Counted from the first letter of the stretch, positions 1 through 9,539 are shown. The stretch is 64,000 nt of DNA from Avibacterium avium (GCF_900454535.1 NZ_UGSP01000001.1:803501-867500), one strand, 5' to 3'. The notes: generated by a model not told the origin, from the sequence alone. Made by a program: numbers and translations.

Positions 1-120
1 GCTCATTTCTAGGCTAACAAAAATGAGCGATAAAACGAGCCCTAATAATAAGGAACACACCGCTAACCCTAAGGTCATTAGGGTTGCGGTGTACATTAAA
101 GGAAGATAATCCACAAACAT
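1..120 (-). CDS. artQ: Arginine ABC transporter permease ArtQ (N-terminal 40 residues, runs off the left edge)
   Basis: The reading frame starts at an ATG (120-118) five bases after the artI stop and stays open to the window edge. The 40 visible residues begin MFVDYLPLMYTATLMTLGLA and form the periplasmic start and first hydrophobic membrane segment of a His/Glu/Gln/Arg-type ABC permease. Its place directly behind artP and artI matches the artPIQM order of the family. Function (inner-membrane channel for arginine) is inferred from family and context, because only the first segment is visible. Confidence 0.85.
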   Translation of the reverse strand, partial: MFVDYLPLMYTATLMTLGLAVCSLLLGLVLSLIFVSLEMS

Positions 121-125
121 AGCGA

Positions 126-848
126 TTATTTAGTCATCCATTTATCGTAAATTTTTTGGTATTCGCCGTTTGCTTTAATGGCTTCGATACCTTTGTTTAG
201 GCTTTCTACTAAAGCAGTGTTAGATTTATTTACCGCGATACCTAAACCGTTGTTGAAGTAACGTTTATCCGTAACACGCTCGCCAACGAAAGTTAATTCA
301 GGGTTTTTCTCGAACATATCACGCAATACGTCAGTATCACCGAAAATCAAATCGATACGCCCATTTTTTAAGTCAAGAATGGCATCTTGCAAGCTTGCGT
401 AAGATTTTGCCGTGTATTGTTTGGCTTCTGCGTTAGCATATTGTTGGTAAGTTGTCCCATTTTGCACGCCCACGGTTTTTGCTGTAGCCAAATCTGCTTT
501 ACCTTTTACTGCGATGAAACTTGCTGAGCTTTCGTAGTAAGGTTGGCTGAATGCCACTTGTTTTGCGCGCGCTTCGGTAATATCAATAGCAGAAATTGCA
601 GCATCAAACCCACGGCCTTTAATTAAGCTTGGAATGAGTGCGTCAAAAGCTTGGCTTTTGAAGTGGCAAGTAGCTTCGATTTCTTTACAAATTGCGTTAG
701 CAATATCCACATCAAAACCAACGATTTCACCTTTTTCATTGGTTAATTCAAATGGCGGATAGCTTGGCTCCATTGCAAAAGTAATATCTTGTGCTTGCGC
801 CATTGCTGCTGAACTTGCTAAAAGGGTTGCTAAAAGTAATTTTTTCAT
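126..848 (-). CDS. artI: Arginine-binding periplasmic protein ArtI
   Basis: This is a 240-residue amino-acid-binding protein of the SBP_bac_3 family. Residues 1-19 are a Sec signal peptide (lysines, a hydrophobic stretch, then AMAQAQ as cleavage region). The mature part starts with [13 protein letters not shown] and [10 protein letters not shown], the usual first strand and helix of the polar amino-acid binders, and ends with a YQKIYDKWM helix. It would capture arginine in the periplasm and hand it to ArtQ/ArtM. It lies 11 bp after artP and 5 bp before artQ, so one operon is likely. Exact ligand is inferred from synteny; another basic amino acid is possible. Confidence 0.9.
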   Translation of the reverse strand: MKKLLLATLLASSAAMAQAQDITFAMEPSYPPFELTNEKGEIVGFDVDIANAICKEIEATCHFKSQAFDALIPSLIKGRGFDAAISAIDITEARAKQVAFSQPYYESSASFIAVKGKADLATAKTVGVQNGTTYQQYANAEAKQYTAKSYASLQDAILDLKNGRIDLIFGDTDVLRDMFEKNPELTFVGERVTDKRYFNNGLGIAVNKSNTALVESLNKGIEAIKANGEYQKIYDKWMTK

Positions 849-859
849 TGTGTAATTCC

Positions 860-1597
860 TTAATGTGAATGAGATAAATATTGTTTAAATTGTTCCGTTT
901 TAGGCTGCATAAAACAGCTTGCATCGCCCATTTCGATGATATGGCCTTTTTCCATATACACCACTTTGGTTGCCACTTTCTGTGCCACAGAAACTTCGTG
1001 GGTAACAATCACTTGGGTAATGCCCGTTTCTTGTAATTCCTGAATAATGGACACCACTTGCGCCGTAATTTCAGGATCGAGCGCGGCGGTTGGTTCATCA
1101 AATAATAAAACTTGCGGTTTCATCATTAATGCTCGGGCAATCGCCACACGCTGTTGCTGTCCACCAGAAAGATGTAATGGAAAGCGATCAGCAAATTCTT
1201 CTAAACGTAAACGGGCAAGCAATTCAAGGGCTTGTTTTTTCGCCGTTTCTTTATCTAATCCAAGCACTTTTATGGGCGCTTCGATTAAATTTTCAATAAC
1301 GGTTAAATGCGGCCATAGATTGTATTGCTGGAATACCATTCCCACATCTTGGCGTAATTGACGCATTTGTTTTGGATTTGCCGTTGCCGCAGAAAGGTCA
1401 AATTTATTGTTGGCAATCACCAATTCACCAGACTTTGGCACTTCTAATAAGTTTAAGGTGCGAATTAGCGTACTTTTTCCTGCACCACTTGGCCCTAATA
1501 AAACCACGGTATCGCCATCTTCCGCCGTTAAGTTAATGTCAAACAGGGCTTGCGATGAACCGTAGAAAAAATTGAGATTTTTTACACTAATGGTCAT
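860..1597 (-). CDS. artP: Arginine ABC transporter ATPase ArtP
   Basis: A 245-residue ABC ATPase energising arginine import. It has Walker [11 protein letters not shown]-loop FQQYNLW, signature LSGGQQQR, Walker B VLLFDEP and the switch histidine in VTHE. I chose the ATG at 1597, giving [13 protein letters not shown], because the family starts there. An upstream in-frame start at 1672 would add 25 atypical residues that run through the promoter and the ArgR-like operator. It is the first gene of the artPIQ(M) operon. The ribosome-binding site is weak, so the start is slightly uncertain. Confidence 0.9.
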   Translation of the reverse strand: MTISVKNLNFFYGSSQALFDINLTAEDGDTVVLLGPSGAGKSTLIRTLNLLEVPKSGELVIANNKFDLSAATANPKQMRQLRQDVGMVFQQYNLWPHLTVIENLIEAPIKVLGLDKETAKKQALELLARLRLEEFADRFPLHLSGGQQQRVAIARALMMKPQVLLFDEPTAALDPEITAQVVSIIQELQETGITQVIVTHEVSVAQKVATKVVYMEKGHIIEMGDASCFMQPKTEQFKQYLSHSH

Positions 1598-1631
1598 TTT
1601 TGTTGTTAGCTCTAAATTTAAAGTTGAAATA

Positions 1632-1660
1632 ATATTAATGTTTTTTGCATAACTATGCAA
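1632..1660 (-). promoter_or_regulatory. Candidate artP promoter with ArgR-type operator
   Basis: A perfect palindrome, TTGCATA-AC-TATGCAA (1645-1660), lies about 48 bp upstream of the artP start. It fits the ARG-box pattern TGnATnnnnATnCA bound by ArgR. A possible sigma-70 promoter overlaps it on the minus strand: TTGCAT (1660-1655), 17 bp, TAATAT (1637-1632). Overlap of operator and promoter would give arginine repression of the transporter. Site and palindrome are seen; ArgR binding is inferred. Confidence 0.6.
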
Positions 1661-1720
1661 ATAAAAAGTCAAAAAATTTTCACCGCACTTTTGTATGGGC
1701 GTTTTTGAGATAAAAATCCC

Positions 1721-2788
1721 TTAATTTTGCCCCGCACTTTCATCGGAAGGCCAAGAATGCACCACGGCTTTAACCAAGGTTGCAAGCGGGATCGCAAAGA
1801 ACACGCCCCAGAAGCCCCATAATCCACCGAAAATCAGCACGGCGACAATAATGGTCAGCGGATTAAGGTTTACCGCTTCAGAGAATAAAAATGGCACAAG
1901 CAAGTTTCCGTCTAAAATTTGGCTTATCACATAAGCGGCGATTAATGACCAGAAGGTCGGGGTAATACCGAATTGCGACATTGCTACTAACGCCACAGGA
2001 ATGCTTACTAACACCGCGCCCACATAAGGCACTAGCACGGATAGCCCCACGGCAACGGCGAGCAACAAGGCATAACGCAGATCGAAAAACAGGAAGATTG
2101 CATAAGTAATCACCCCAACCACTAGAATTTCAATAATTTTGCCGCGAATATAATTGGCGATTTGTTTTTGCATTTCTTGCCATACTTTATCGGCTAGTTT
2201 GCGGTTGCGTGGTAAAAACCCGCTGATGTAAGTTAGTAATTCTTGTTTATCTTTCAATAAGAAGAACACCATTAATGGCACAAGGAATGCGTAAATGCCT
2301 AGGCTCACAAGGCTGATAATAGACGAAATCGAGAGTTTGAGCGCTGATTCACCAAAGCCTAAAATTTTGCTTTTCACGCTAGTGAAAAAGCTGTCGATCA
2401 TTTGGTAATCCACCACTTCAGGATAATGCTCCGGCAAGGAAAGTAGCCAATCATTGAGCGAATTAAACATATGTGGCAATTCGCTAAACAAGTTAATAGT
2501 TTGATTCACCAATGTTGGAATGAGTACCAGCGCGATAATCAGCACAATGCTAATAAAGCCGCCAAGCACTAAAATGGTGGCTAGTAGGCGGGGGAATTTG
2601 AGTTTTTCATTTAGCACGCGGATTGGCATTTCCAGCAAATAAGCCAGCACGATGGCCACCAATAACGGCGCAAGTAAATCACTAAAAAAATAAATGGCGA
2701 TAAAGCCAAACAGCAAAATGGCGAGTAAGGCCATTGCCTGCGGATCACTAAATCGGCGCTTATACCAATTTTTCAACATTTCTAACAT
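1721..2788 (-). CDS. AI-2E/PerM family inner-membrane permease
   Basis: A 355-residue polytopic membrane protein of the AI-2E transporter (PerM/YdiK/TqsA) family. Hydrophobic segments cluster at residues about 15-70 and 150-175 and through the C-terminal half. A soluble loop at about 75-150 carries the PEHYPEV stretch. Family members include autoinducer-2 exporters and Na+/H+ antiporter-like proteins; the substrate here cannot be told. It ends with a charged tail. It stands alone between artP (same strand) and the inverted-repeat element preceding arsC. A USS core (1682-1690) sits just behind its stop. Confidence 0.8.
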   Translation of the reverse strand: MLEMLKNWYKRRFSDPQAMALLAILLFGFIAIYFFSDLLAPLLVAIVLAYLLEMPIRVLNEKLKFPRLLATILVLGGFISIVLIIALVLIPTLVNQTINLFSELPHMFNSLNDWLLSLPEHYPEVVDYQMIDSFFTSVKSKILGFGESALKLSISSIISLVSLGIYAFLVPLMVFFLLKDKQELLTYISGFLPRNRKLADKVWQEMQKQIANYIRGKIIEILVVGVITYAIFLFFDLRYALLLAVAVGLSVLVPYVGAVLVSIPVALVAMSQFGITPTFWSLIAAYVISQILDGNLLVPFLFSEAVNLNPLTIIVAVLIFGGLWGFWGVFFAIPLATLVKAVVHSWPSDESAGQN

Positions 2789-2850
2789 AAAAGCTCCTTT
2801 CGGCGAGAATTTGTGCTGATTATAAGGTAAAATCAGGGGGATTTATATGA

Positions 2851-3090
2851 GGGGCTGTTGATAATTCATTTTACATTTGAGTTATTGTTTAAAATTAGCA
2901 CAATCGCAGCGATTTAGAATGACGACAAAGAGTGTGCTAATTTTAAACCTAACCCAAAGGGCTGGAACTATTTTTTGTGATAACTGTGTTGAACGCGGTT
3001 CGTTTAGAATAGCTAAACTTCACCCCGTTCGCCTTGTTCTCACAAAAAATAGCTACCAGCTCAAATGTAAAATGAATTATCAACAGCCCC
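2851..3090. repeat. 240-bp element bounded by perfect 31-bp inverted repeats with nested hairpins
   Basis: The stretch between the PerM gene and arsC (2789-3108) is largely filled by this element. Its ends, 2851-2881 and 3060-3090, are exact reverse complements over 31 bp, beginning GGGGCTGTTGATAATTC. Inside is a 15-bp inverted pair, GTTTAAAATTAGCAC (2887-2901) with GTGCTAATTTTAAAC (2933-2947). A longer imperfect pair joins GGAACTATTTTTTGTGA (about 2963-2979) with TCACAAAAAATAGCTACC (about 3040-3057). An 80-codon open frame across it looks spurious. It has the look of a non-autonomous intergenic mobile element (MITE/REP-like); no transposase is present. Confidence 0.75.
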
Positions 3091-3108
3091 TAATAAAAGG
3101 AATTTTCT

Positions 3109-3459
3109 ATGACTGTTAAAATTTATCACAACCCACGTTGTTCCAAAAGCCGCGAAACCCTTGCCTTATTGCAACAGCAGGGGATTGAGCCAGAGATCGA
3201 GCTTTATTTAGAAAAGCAATATTCCGTTGAGTTTTTGCAACAGCTCGCGCAAAAGTTACAGCTTAACAGCGTGCGAGAAATGATGAGAACTAAGGACGAT
3301 TTATACCGCACTTTACAGCTTGATAATCCTGAACCCACCGAAAATCAGCTGCTGGAAGCTATTGCACAGCATTCTGCCTTGCTTGAGCGTCCTATTGTAG
3401 TGAATGGCGAAAAAGCCAAAATTGGCCGCCCGCCAGAAAGTGTTTTAGCAATTTTATAA
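3109..3459 (+). CDS. arsC: Arsenate reductase, glutaredoxin-coupled ArsC family
   Basis: A 116-residue thioredoxin-fold protein. Residues 5-15 read IYHNPRCSKSR, with Cys11 as the expected catalytic cysteine of the ArsC/YfgD family. Near the C-terminus are the LERPIVV and IGRPPESV motifs typical of true ArsC proteins. It would reduce arsenate to arsenite with glutathione/glutaredoxin. No arsenite pump or ArsR is adjacent, so this is the widespread chromosomal stand-alone form and its physiological role is less certain. A good ribosome-binding site (AAAGGA) precedes the ATG, and a strong hairpin follows the stop. Confidence 0.9.
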   Translation: MTVKIYHNPRCSKSRETLALLQQQGIEPEIELYLEKQYSVEFLQQLAQKLQLNSVREMMRTKDDLYRTLQLDNPEPTENQLLEAIAQHSALLERPIVVNGEKAKIGRPPESVLAIL

Positions 3460-3477
3460 TTTCTTCGCTATAATAAC

Positions 3478-3514
3478 GCCCGCTCCGCCATAATCATTGA
3501 GCGGGCATTATTTT
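3478..3514 (+). terminator. Rho-independent terminator after arsC
   Basis: The stem GCCCGCTC (3478-3485) pairs with GAGCGGGC (3499-3506) around a 13-nt loop, followed by ATTATTTTT. It lies 18 bases after the arsC stop and ends arsC transcription before arfA. Confidence 0.8.
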
Positions 3515-3539
3515 TACCCATTTTATTTATTAAGAGGCA

Positions 3540-3851
3540 ATGATGAAAAAGAAAAAATCTTTTGCGCCCGTTGCTGACGTGCAAGGTTGCACCACCTATC
3601 AGCATAACAAAGGGACAATCCGAGATAACGCCATTCAGGCATTATTATCCGACAAATTATTTCGCCAACGCATTGAAAAGAAACGAAAAGGCAAAGGCAG
3701 TTATCAGCGAAAAGCGAAACATCAAGGGAAATATTTTGAAAAGCCCGATTATCAAGTTTTTGGCAACAGAGATTTTATAATCGGGTTTTTCTTAACAAAA
3801 ATAGCAAATAGAGGAAGTCATTATGTCAATCAGAACAGAATGTTTATTTAG
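3540..3851 (+). CDS. arfA: Alternative ribosome-rescue factor ArfA
   Basis: The ArfA family core is visible: [17 protein letters not shown] at residues 20-36, then [19 protein letters not shown] at 40-58. ArfA binds ribosomes stalled on non-stop mRNA and recruits RF2, backing up tmRNA. The frame is 103 codons, but codons from about 69 on fall in a terminator-like hairpin (see 3741-3790). Functional ArfA is therefore probably the truncated, roughly 68-residue form made from a non-stop message. The extra tail contains a hydrophobic FIIGFFLTK stretch, as in the unstable full-length E. coli protein. About 19 residues precede the family core, more than in E. coli. The ATG at 3540 follows AAGAGG. 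The 3' end of the frame overlaps the next gene by 29 bp. Confidence 0.85.
   Translation: MMKKKKSFAPVADVQGCTTYQHNKGTIRDNAIQALLSDKLFRQRIEKKRKGKGSYQRKAKHQGKYFEKPDYQVFGNRDFIIGFFLTKIANRGSHYVNQNRMFI
3741..3790 (+). terminator. Intragenic terminator-like hairpin in arfA (non-stop mRNA generator)
   Basis: CCCGATTAT (3744-3752) pairs perfectly with ATAATCGGG (3777-3785) and is followed by five T residues. Flanking A/G and T bases extend the stem. It lies inside the arfA reading frame and upstream of its stop codon. In E. coli and H. influenzae, arfA is known to be controlled by such an internal terminator or RNase III site, which yields a message without a stop codon and makes ArfA synthesis depend on tmRNA failure. 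Confidence 0.75.
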
Positions 3852-4116
3852 CAACGAATGGAACGTACGAATTAGCGATCCCGGTGAGGAAGGCGCGCAC
3901 AGTCATTTTTTTGAGAAAATTTATATCACGCTTGATGCCCATATTGACGGGGAAAAGATCACTTACGAATTCACCCGCAAAGTGGAAGATCAAGTAAAAA
4001 TCAACCGCACTTTTACTGATTTAACCGAATTATTCAAATTTTTAGGCGAATACTTAGATCCCGTTGCCTTAGGCTTTCTCGGTGTGAAGATTGGGAATTT
4101 AGGCGTGAAGGGCTAA
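3823..4116 (+). CDS. Small conserved hypothetical protein (97 residues)
   Basis: A soluble, acidic-to-neutral 97-residue protein with no signal peptide or membrane segment. It begins [19 protein letters not shown] and ends with a glycine-rich [12 protein letters not shown] tail. A ribosome-binding site (AGAGGAAG) stands 8 bases before the ATG, and a terminator follows directly, which supports a real gene. It overlaps the non-translated 3' tail of the arfA frame. I do not recognise a functional family. The arsC-arfA-small protein order looks like a conserved Pasteurellaceae neighbourhood, but I assign no role. Confidence 0.65.
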   Translation: MSIRTECLFSNEWNVRISDPGEEGAHSHFFEKIYITLDAHIDGEKITYEFTRKVEDQVKINRTFTDLTELFKFLGEYLDPVALGFLGVKIGNLGVKG

Positions 4117-4124
4117 CTGTTTTG

Positions 4125-4154
4125 ATAATCCGCGTAATGGCGGATTATTTTTTT
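4125..4154 (+). terminator. Rho-independent terminator
   Basis: ATAATCCGC (4125-4133) pairs with GCGGATTAT (4140-4148) around a 6-nt loop, followed by a T run. It ends the arfA/hypothetical unit. Confidence 0.85.
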
Positions 4155-4262
4155 AGTGGATTTATTTTCAATCGAAAAATAAAGTAAAATACCGCAAATC
4201 TACTGAACTTTCTGATTCATTACCTTTCTAACAGGTACTTATTCTTCAATGATTTCAATTTT

Positions 4263-6209
4263 ATGAATATACTCAAAAAATATCTCGGGATTTTTTACCC
4301 GCTCTTTGTTTTCTTTTTAATAAATTTATGTATTTTGTCGCTAAGCCGTTTGTTACTCGGTTTATGGCAGGCAGAACGCATTTCAGCCGTTAATGGCTGG
4401 CTTCCACTATTCTTACAAGGCATCAGGATTGATGTAGCAAGCCTATGTTGGTTGTTTGCTTTTCCTATTTTATTGACTTGCTTTTTGGCGGGTAATGGCT
4501 TCATTGGACGAATCACTAATGGTGTTGTGCGCTTATGGCTCGTGTTAAGTAGTGTGTTTATTATTTTTATGGAAATTGCCACGCCTGCTTTTATCGAAAC
4601 CTATGATTTCCGTCCAAACCGTTTGTTTGTGGAATATTTAGTCAATCCGAAAGAAGTGTTTACTATGCTCGCAAACGGCCATTTTATGGCGTTAATTTTA
4701 ACCCCGATTTTGACCGCACTTTTTGCTTATGGCTTCTGGCGACTGTCCGCTAATTTATGGAAAAATGTGTCTTATCCAAAATGGTATTGGCGGCCCGTGG
4801 TTTTCTTGCTTGTTGGTGCGCTGACCTTTATTGGCGCGAGATCAAGTTTTCAGCATCGCGGTATTAACCCTGCAATGGTGGCATTTTCTTCTGATCCCTT
4901 AGTGAATTCTTTGGTCTTAAATTCTAGCTATTCCGTAATGTTTGCCATTCAGCAAATGAAAGACGAAGATCGTTCTTCCGAAATTTATGGCAAAATGCCT
5001 TTATCGGAAGTGGTGGTAACCCTTAAACAAGCCAGAGGGAGACCTGAAAGCGATTATATTTCTGACAGCTTGCCAACAATGACAAAAAACGTGGCAAGCT
5101 ATCAAGGTAAGCCGAAAAATTTAGTGATTATTTTGGAAGAAAGCCTTGGTGCGCAATTCGTCCAAACCCTAGGTGGCAAGCCCCTTTCTCCGCATTTTGA
5201 TGAATTGGCAAAAGAAGGCTGGCTGTTTGAGAATCTTTATGCCACAGGTACACGTTCTGTGCGTGGTATTGAAGCGGTAACTACAGGATTTACCCCAACG
5301 CCAGCGCGTTCGGTGGTGAAATTATCCGGCTCGCAAAATAATTTCTTCACCATTGCTGATTTTTTAAAGCAACAAGGCTATCAAACTTCGTTTATCTATG
5401 GCGGAGAAAAGCACTTCGACAATATGGCGAGTTTTTTCTATGGCAATGGTTTTGAAACCATTATTGATGAAAAAGATTATAAAAATCCACGCTTTACCGC
5501 AACTTGGGGTGTGAGCGATGAGGATCTTTTCGCCAAAGCCAATGAACAATTTAGCCAATGGCAAACAAGTGGAAAGCCATTTTTTAGTCTAGTGTTTACG
5601 TCTAGCAATCACGATCCGTTTGAGTTTCCTGATGGCAAAATTGAACTTTATGAACAGCCTAAGCAAACCCGTAACAATGCCGCGAAATACGCCGATTATG
5701 CCTTGGGGTATTTTTTCCAATTAGCGAAAAAATCCAATTACTGGCAAGATACCGTGTTTTTAGTGATTGCCGATCACGATTCGCGCGTGAATGGCAGCGC
5801 CTTAGTGCCAATCAAGCATTTCCATATTCCAGCCCTGATTTTAGGGGAGGGCATTGCACCACGCCGTGATAACCGTTTAGTGAGTCAAATTGATATGCCG
5901 ACTACTTTGCTTTCGTTGATCGGAGCGAGTGGCAATTATCCAATGCTCGGTTATGATTTAACCCAGCCGCAAGATCCAAACCGTGCATTAATGCAATTTG
6001 ACCGCACAATGGCTTATCGCAAAGGGGACGATGTCGCGATTTTACAGCAAAATCAACCTGTACAAGGCTTCCGTTATGATGCGCAAGCAGGAAAGCTCAT
6101 TCCAGCGGAGATTCCCGAAGCAATGAAAAAAGAAGCCTTAGCTTACGCCTTGTGGGGCAGCTATGCTTATAAGCAGAAATTATATAAAGCTGATGCGCAA
6201 CAAAAATAA
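4263..6209 (+). CDS. LTA-synthase/phosphoethanolamine-transferase-like membrane enzyme (sulfatase fold)
   Basis: A 648-residue protein with about five N-terminal membrane segments (residues roughly 10-190) and a periplasmic alkaline-phosphatase/sulfatase-fold domain. The domain shows LVIILEESLG (metal ligand Glu), the nucleophile region GTRSVRG with Thr near residue 328, FIYGGEKHFDN, SNHDPFEFP and VIADHDSRV. This is the LTA synthase/OpgB/Lpt architecture. In H. influenzae a protein of this type (Lpt6) adds phosphoethanolamine to inner-core heptose of lipooligosaccharide, so a similar surface-decoration role is likely. Phosphoglycerol transfer remains possible. It is monocistronic, with a terminator behind it. 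Confidence 0.75.
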   Translation: MNILKKYLGIFYPLFVFFLINLCILSLSRLLLGLWQAERISAVNGWLPLFLQGIRIDVASLCWLFAFPILLTCFLAGNGFIGRITNGVVRLWLVLSSVFIIFMEIATPAFIETYDFRPNRLFVEYLVNPKEVFTMLANGHFMALILTPILTALFAYGFWRLSANLWKNVSYPKWYWRPVVFLLVGALTFIGARSSFQHRGINPAMVAFSSDPLVNSLVLNSSYSVMFAIQQMKDEDRSSEIYGKMPLSEVVVTLKQARGRPESDYISDSLPTMTKNVASYQGKPKNLVIILEESLGAQFVQTLGGKPLSPHFDELAKEGWLFENLYATGTRSVRGIEAVTTGFTPTPARSVVKLSGSQNNFFTIADFLKQQGYQTSFIYGGEKHFDNMASFFYGNGFETIIDEKDYKNPRFTATWGVSDEDLFAKANEQFSQWQTSGKPFFSLVFTSSNHDPFEFPDGKIELYEQPKQTRNNAAKYADYALGYFFQLAKKSNYWQDTVFLVIADHDSRVNGSALVPIKHFHIPALILGEGIAPRRDNRLVSQIDMPTTLLSLIGASGNYPMLGYDLTQPQDPNRALMQFDRTMAYRKGDDVAILQQNQPVQGFRYDAQAGKLIPAEIPEAMKKEALAYALWGSYAYKQKLYKADAQQK

Positions 6210-6245
6210 TCAGCAGGTTGTTATCAGTTGTTATAAATAGTGGAG

Positions 6246-6275
6246 AAAAAATAGCGGAGAAATCCGCTATTTTTT
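6246..6275 (+). terminator. Rho-independent terminator with GAAA tetraloop
   Basis: A 13-bp stem, AAAAAATAGCGGA / TCCGCTATTTTTT, closes on a GAAA tetraloop (6259-6262) just downstream of the membrane transferase gene. Confidence 0.85.
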
Positions 6276-6314
6276 GTTATCCTAAGGACATTAACATTAT
6301 TTTCGGACAAGGCT

Positions 6315-7124
6315 ATGACTTCTCAGCAAAAAACGCAACAAAATACACCGCACTTTGATCCAACTGAAGTTGAGCAAGCGCAACAAGAAACCACCCATTT
6401 TGGCTTTCAAACTGTGGCAAAAGCGGAAAAGCAAAAACTCGTTGCCAACGTGTTTCATTCCGTAGCCGATAAATATGATTTAATGAATGACTTGCTTTCT
6501 TTCGGTATTCATCGCGTTTGGAAACGATTTACGATCGATTGCAGTGGCGTGCGGAAAGGGCAAAAAGTGCTGGATCTGGCAGGCGGAACGGGCGATTTCA
6601 GTGCCAAGTTTTCTCGTCTTGTGGGGGAAACGGGGCAAGTGATTTTGGCTGACATCAATTCCTCAATGCTCAACGTGGGGCGGGATAAATTACGCAATCT
6701 TGGCGTGGTGGGCAATATTGACTATGTGCAAGCCAATGCGGAAACCTTGCCTTTTGCTGATAATACCTTTGATTGCGTGATTATCAGTTTTGGGTTGCGT
6801 AATGTTACAGACAAAGACAAAGCACTGCGTTCAATGTTTCGCGTACTGAAACCCGGTGGACGTTTGCTGGTGTTGGAATTTTCCAAACCGATTTTAGATC
6901 CGTTAAGCAAAATCTATAATTTTTATTCGTTTAATATTTTGCCGAAAATCGGTGAAGTGGTGGTGAATGACGGCGATAGTTACCGTTATTTAGCCGAATC
7001 GATCCGAATGCATCCGAAACAAGAAGATCTTAAAACAATGATGGAGCAAGCGGGGCTCGAGCAAGTAAGTTACTACAATCTCAGCGCGGGCATTGTGGCG
7101 TTGCACCGTGGTTATAAATTTTAA
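6315..7124 (+). CDS. ubiE: Ubiquinone/menaquinone C-methyltransferase UbiE
   Basis: A 269-residue class I SAM methyltransferase that makes the C-methylation shared by ubiquinone and menaquinone synthesis. The family signature [17 protein letters not shown] lies near residues 54-70. The SAM motif [10 protein letters not shown] is at about 88-97, [13 protein letters not shown] at about 140-152, and the [17 protein letters not shown] stretch follows. It is about 18 residues longer than E. coli UbiE at the N-terminus. It heads the ubiE-ubiJ-ubiB operon, 11 bp before ubiJ. Confidence 0.95.
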   Translation: MTSQQKTQQNTPHFDPTEVEQAQQETTHFGFQTVAKAEKQKLVANVFHSVADKYDLMNDLLSFGIHRVWKRFTIDCSGVRKGQKVLDLAGGTGDFSAKFSRLVGETGQVILADINSSMLNVGRDKLRNLGVVGNIDYVQANAETLPFADNTFDCVIISFGLRNVTDKDKALRSMFRVLKPGGRLLVLEFSKPILDPLSKIYNFYSFNILPKIGEVVVNDGDSYRYLAESIRMHPKQEDLKTMMEQAGLEQVSYYNLSAGIVALHRGYKF

Positions 7125-7135
7125 GTGAGCAAAAA

Positions 7136-7765
7136 ATGAACTTCCTGCAACAATTAATGCTGCCACAATGGCTCAACGGTGCGTTGGAATCCTTGCTAAA
7201 TTATTTGTTAAAACGCACCGCACATAGCGAAATTTATTTACGCAAACTTAACGGCAAGGTGCTGAAAATCAATGTGCAACAAATTGATTTTCCGATTTAT
7301 TTTGTTTTTTCGCCACAGCGCATTGATCTGCTCAATCAATATGAAGGTGAAGTGGATTGTGCGGTGAATCTCAAGGCGCAGCTATTGCTACAAATGCCGA
7401 GCAAGCAGCAATTATCCGCCCACTTGAACGATCAATCCATTCAGCTACAAGGGGATTTGCAAGTCTTGCAAGATTTCACTGCCTTGTTGGAGTTTTTAGA
7501 AAAAGATCCTGCCGAACTGCTTTCCCCTTTTGTGGGTGATGTGGTAGCACAAAGTGCGGTGAATTTTTTGCGTAATTTTGCTCAGATGGCAAAAAGAAAA
7601 TTGCAACAAAGCCAGCAATATTGGGGGGAGCGTTTAACGGAGGAGTGGGCAGTGATCTCGCCAAGCCTTGCCATTGCAGATTTTTGCGAACAAGTAAAAA
7701 CGCTGGAAAAACAGACCGCACTTGTGGAACAAAAATTAGCTCAACTTGAAAAGAACCGAATTTAA
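7136..7765 (+). CDS. ubiJ: Ubiquinone biosynthesis accessory factor UbiJ (SCP2 domain)
   Basis: A 209-residue protein with an SCP2-like lipid-binding domain at about residues 10-115 and a helical, glutamine-rich C-terminus. The C-terminus contains the coiled-coil stretch [20 protein letters not shown]. Length and position between ubiE and ubiB match E. coli UbiJ (YigP, 201 aa). UbiJ is the scaffold and lipid-handling part of the cytosolic Ubi complex with UbiK. It is not catalytic. Its stop is 4 bp before the chosen ubiB start. Confidence 0.9.
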   Translation: MNFLQQLMLPQWLNGALESLLNYLLKRTAHSEIYLRKLNGKVLKINVQQIDFPIYFVFSPQRIDLLNQYEGEVDCAVNLKAQLLLQMPSKQQLSAHLNDQSIQLQGDLQVLQDFTALLEFLEKDPAELLSPFVGDVVAQSAVNFLRNFAQMAKRKLQQSQQYWGERLTEEWAVISPSLAIADFCEQVKTLEKQTALVEQKLAQLEKNRI

Positions 7766-7769
7766 TCTG

Positions 7770-9407
7770 ATGACTTTTAAAGATTTCAAACGTTTATACA
7801 AAATTATCCGCACTTTTTTAATTTACGGCATTGATGAAGCCTTGCCCCATAACGCCTACACGCGACCTTTGCGCTGTTGGCGAAAAACCTTATTTTGGTT
7901 ACGCAATCAGCATAAAGATCTTGCCTTTGGCTTGCGTTTACGCCTTGCCTTGCAAGAACTCGGGCCCGTTTGGATCAAGCTCGGGCAAATGCTTTCCACA
8001 AGACGGGATCTGTTCCCACCTGAAATCGCTGATGAATTGGCATTATTGCAAGATCAAGTTGAGCCATTTGACGGCAAAATCGCTCGCGAACAAATTGAAC
8101 AAGCCTTTGGGGGTAAATTAGAAACTTGGTTTGATGATTTTGATGAAACCGCGCTTGCTTCCGCCTCTATCGCACAAGTGCATACGGCAAGATTTAATGC
8201 CACACAGCCCCTTGCGGGGAAAGAAGTAGTGCTGAAAGTGCTACGCCCGAATATTCAGCCACAAATTGAAGCAGATTTAAGCTGGATGTATAAACTTGCC
8301 AGCTGGATTCCGCGTTTATCAAGTGAAGGGCATCGTCTGCGTGCGGTGGAAGTGATTCGCGAATATGAAAAAACCTTGCGTGATGAACTAGATTTACGCA
8401 CCGAAATGGCCAATGCTATTAAGCTCAAAGCTAACTTTGCCGATAGTCCAATGTTGTATATTCCTGAAATGTATCAAGAATTTTGCTATCGCAATGTGAT
8501 CACCATGGAGCGTATTTACGGCATTCCCGTTTCTGATGTGGAAACCCTAAAAGCCAACGGCACGGATATGAAATTGCTGGCAGAACGTGGCGTGCAAGTG
8601 TTTTTTACCCAAGTGTTCCGCGATAGTTTTTTCCATGCGGATATGCACCCAGGGAATATTTTCGTGAATCCACAACACCCTGAAAATCCACAATATATTG
8701 GCATTGATTGCGGTATTGTTGGGCGTTTGAACGATAATGATAAACGCTATTTAGCAGAAAGTTTTGTCGCCTTTTTTAACCGTGATTATCGCCGAGTGGC
8801 GCAAATGCACGTTGATGCAGGTTGGACGCCGCAAGATACCAATATTGATGAATTTGAACAGGCTTTCCGTGAAGTGTGTGAGCCGATTTTCGCCAAGCCC
8901 TTATCGGAAATTTCCTTCGGACAGGTATTGCTCAATTTATTTAATGTGGCGCGCGAATTTAATATGCAGGTGCAACCGCAGTTAGTGCTATTACAAAAAA
9001 CCTTGCTTTACATTGAAGGCTTAGGGCGTCAGCTTTATCCGCAGTTAGATTTATGGGACACCGCCAAACCTTTCTTACAAAACTGGTTGGACGAACAAAT
9101 GGGCGTGAAAGCCTTGGCAAAAAATTTAAAGGCTAGCCTGCCTTATATTACCGAGCATTTGCCGCAATTCCCCGCAGCCTTAATGGACGCGTTAAAACAG
9201 CAAACGCAAATTCGCCAACAGTTACACGAAATCAATAAAAAGTTGGCAAAACAGCAACGCTGGCCGAAAAAAGCCCTTGCGCTGATAATGGGAACGGTGC
9301 TGTTTTTAGGAACATTATGGCAATTTTCCGCCTTGCCTTTATGGGCAAATATCGGTTTATTAACGGGCGGTGGGGTACTTTGGCTTATAGCACTGATAAT
9401 TCCATAG
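7770..9407 (+). CDS. ubiB: Ubiquinone biosynthesis regulatory kinase-like protein UbiB
   Basis: A 545-residue ABC1/ADCK/UbiB atypical kinase, the same size as E. coli UbiB. It has the KxGQ motif in [14 protein letters not shown], the alanine-rich loop [11 protein letters not shown], the lysine in VVLKVLRP, the catalytic ADMHPGN and the metal-binding GIDCGIVG. Two C-terminal hydrophobic helices would anchor it in the inner membrane. The ATG at 7770 ([10 protein letters not shown]) is chosen because it matches the family N-terminus. A TTG at 7746 would add eight residues and overlap ubiJ. Confidence 0.95.
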   Translation: MTFKDFKRLYKIIRTFLIYGIDEALPHNAYTRPLRCWRKTLFWLRNQHKDLAFGLRLRLALQELGPVWIKLGQMLSTRRDLFPPEIADELALLQDQVEPFDGKIAREQIEQAFGGKLETWFDDFDETALASASIAQVHTARFNATQPLAGKEVVLKVLRPNIQPQIEADLSWMYKLASWIPRLSSEGHRLRAVEVIREYEKTLRDELDLRTEMANAIKLKANFADSPMLYIPEMYQEFCYRNVITMERIYGIPVSDVETLKANGTDMKLLAERGVQVFFTQVFRDSFFHADMHPGNIFVNPQHPENPQYIGIDCGIVGRLNDNDKRYLAESFVAFFNRDYRRVAQMHVDAGWTPQDTNIDEFEQAFREVCEPIFAKPLSEISFGQVLLNLFNVAREFNMQVQPQLVLLQKTLLYIEGLGRQLYPQLDLWDTAKPFLQNWLDEQMGVKALAKNLKASLPYITEHLPQFPAALMDALKQQTQIRQQLHEINKKLAKQQRWPKKALALIMGTVLFLGTLWQFSALPLWANIGLLTGGGVLWLIALIIP

Positions 9408-9471
9408 CCTTATAACTACAGGCAAAATGTGGCGATAAATCAATAAAATGTGAAATAATGCAAATTGTCTA

Positions 9472-9500
9472 TTGTTCAAGATGAATAAAAAAGTTATATT
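9472..9500 (+). promoter_or_regulatory. Candidate sigma-70 promoter of tatABC
   Basis: TTGTTC (9472-9477), 17 bp, TATATT (9495-9500), ending 39 bp before the tatA ATG, which has the ribosome-binding site TAGGAG. Seen by eye only. Confidence 0.5.
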
Positions 9501-9539
9501 TTGGCACGATTTCATTAAGTTAGTTATAGGAGTAAAAAA

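Noticed and set aside
2877-3119. 80-codon open frame across the inverted-repeat element
   Set aside because: It is formed by the repeat itself, has no ribosome-binding site or recognisable protein features and overlaps the arsC start.
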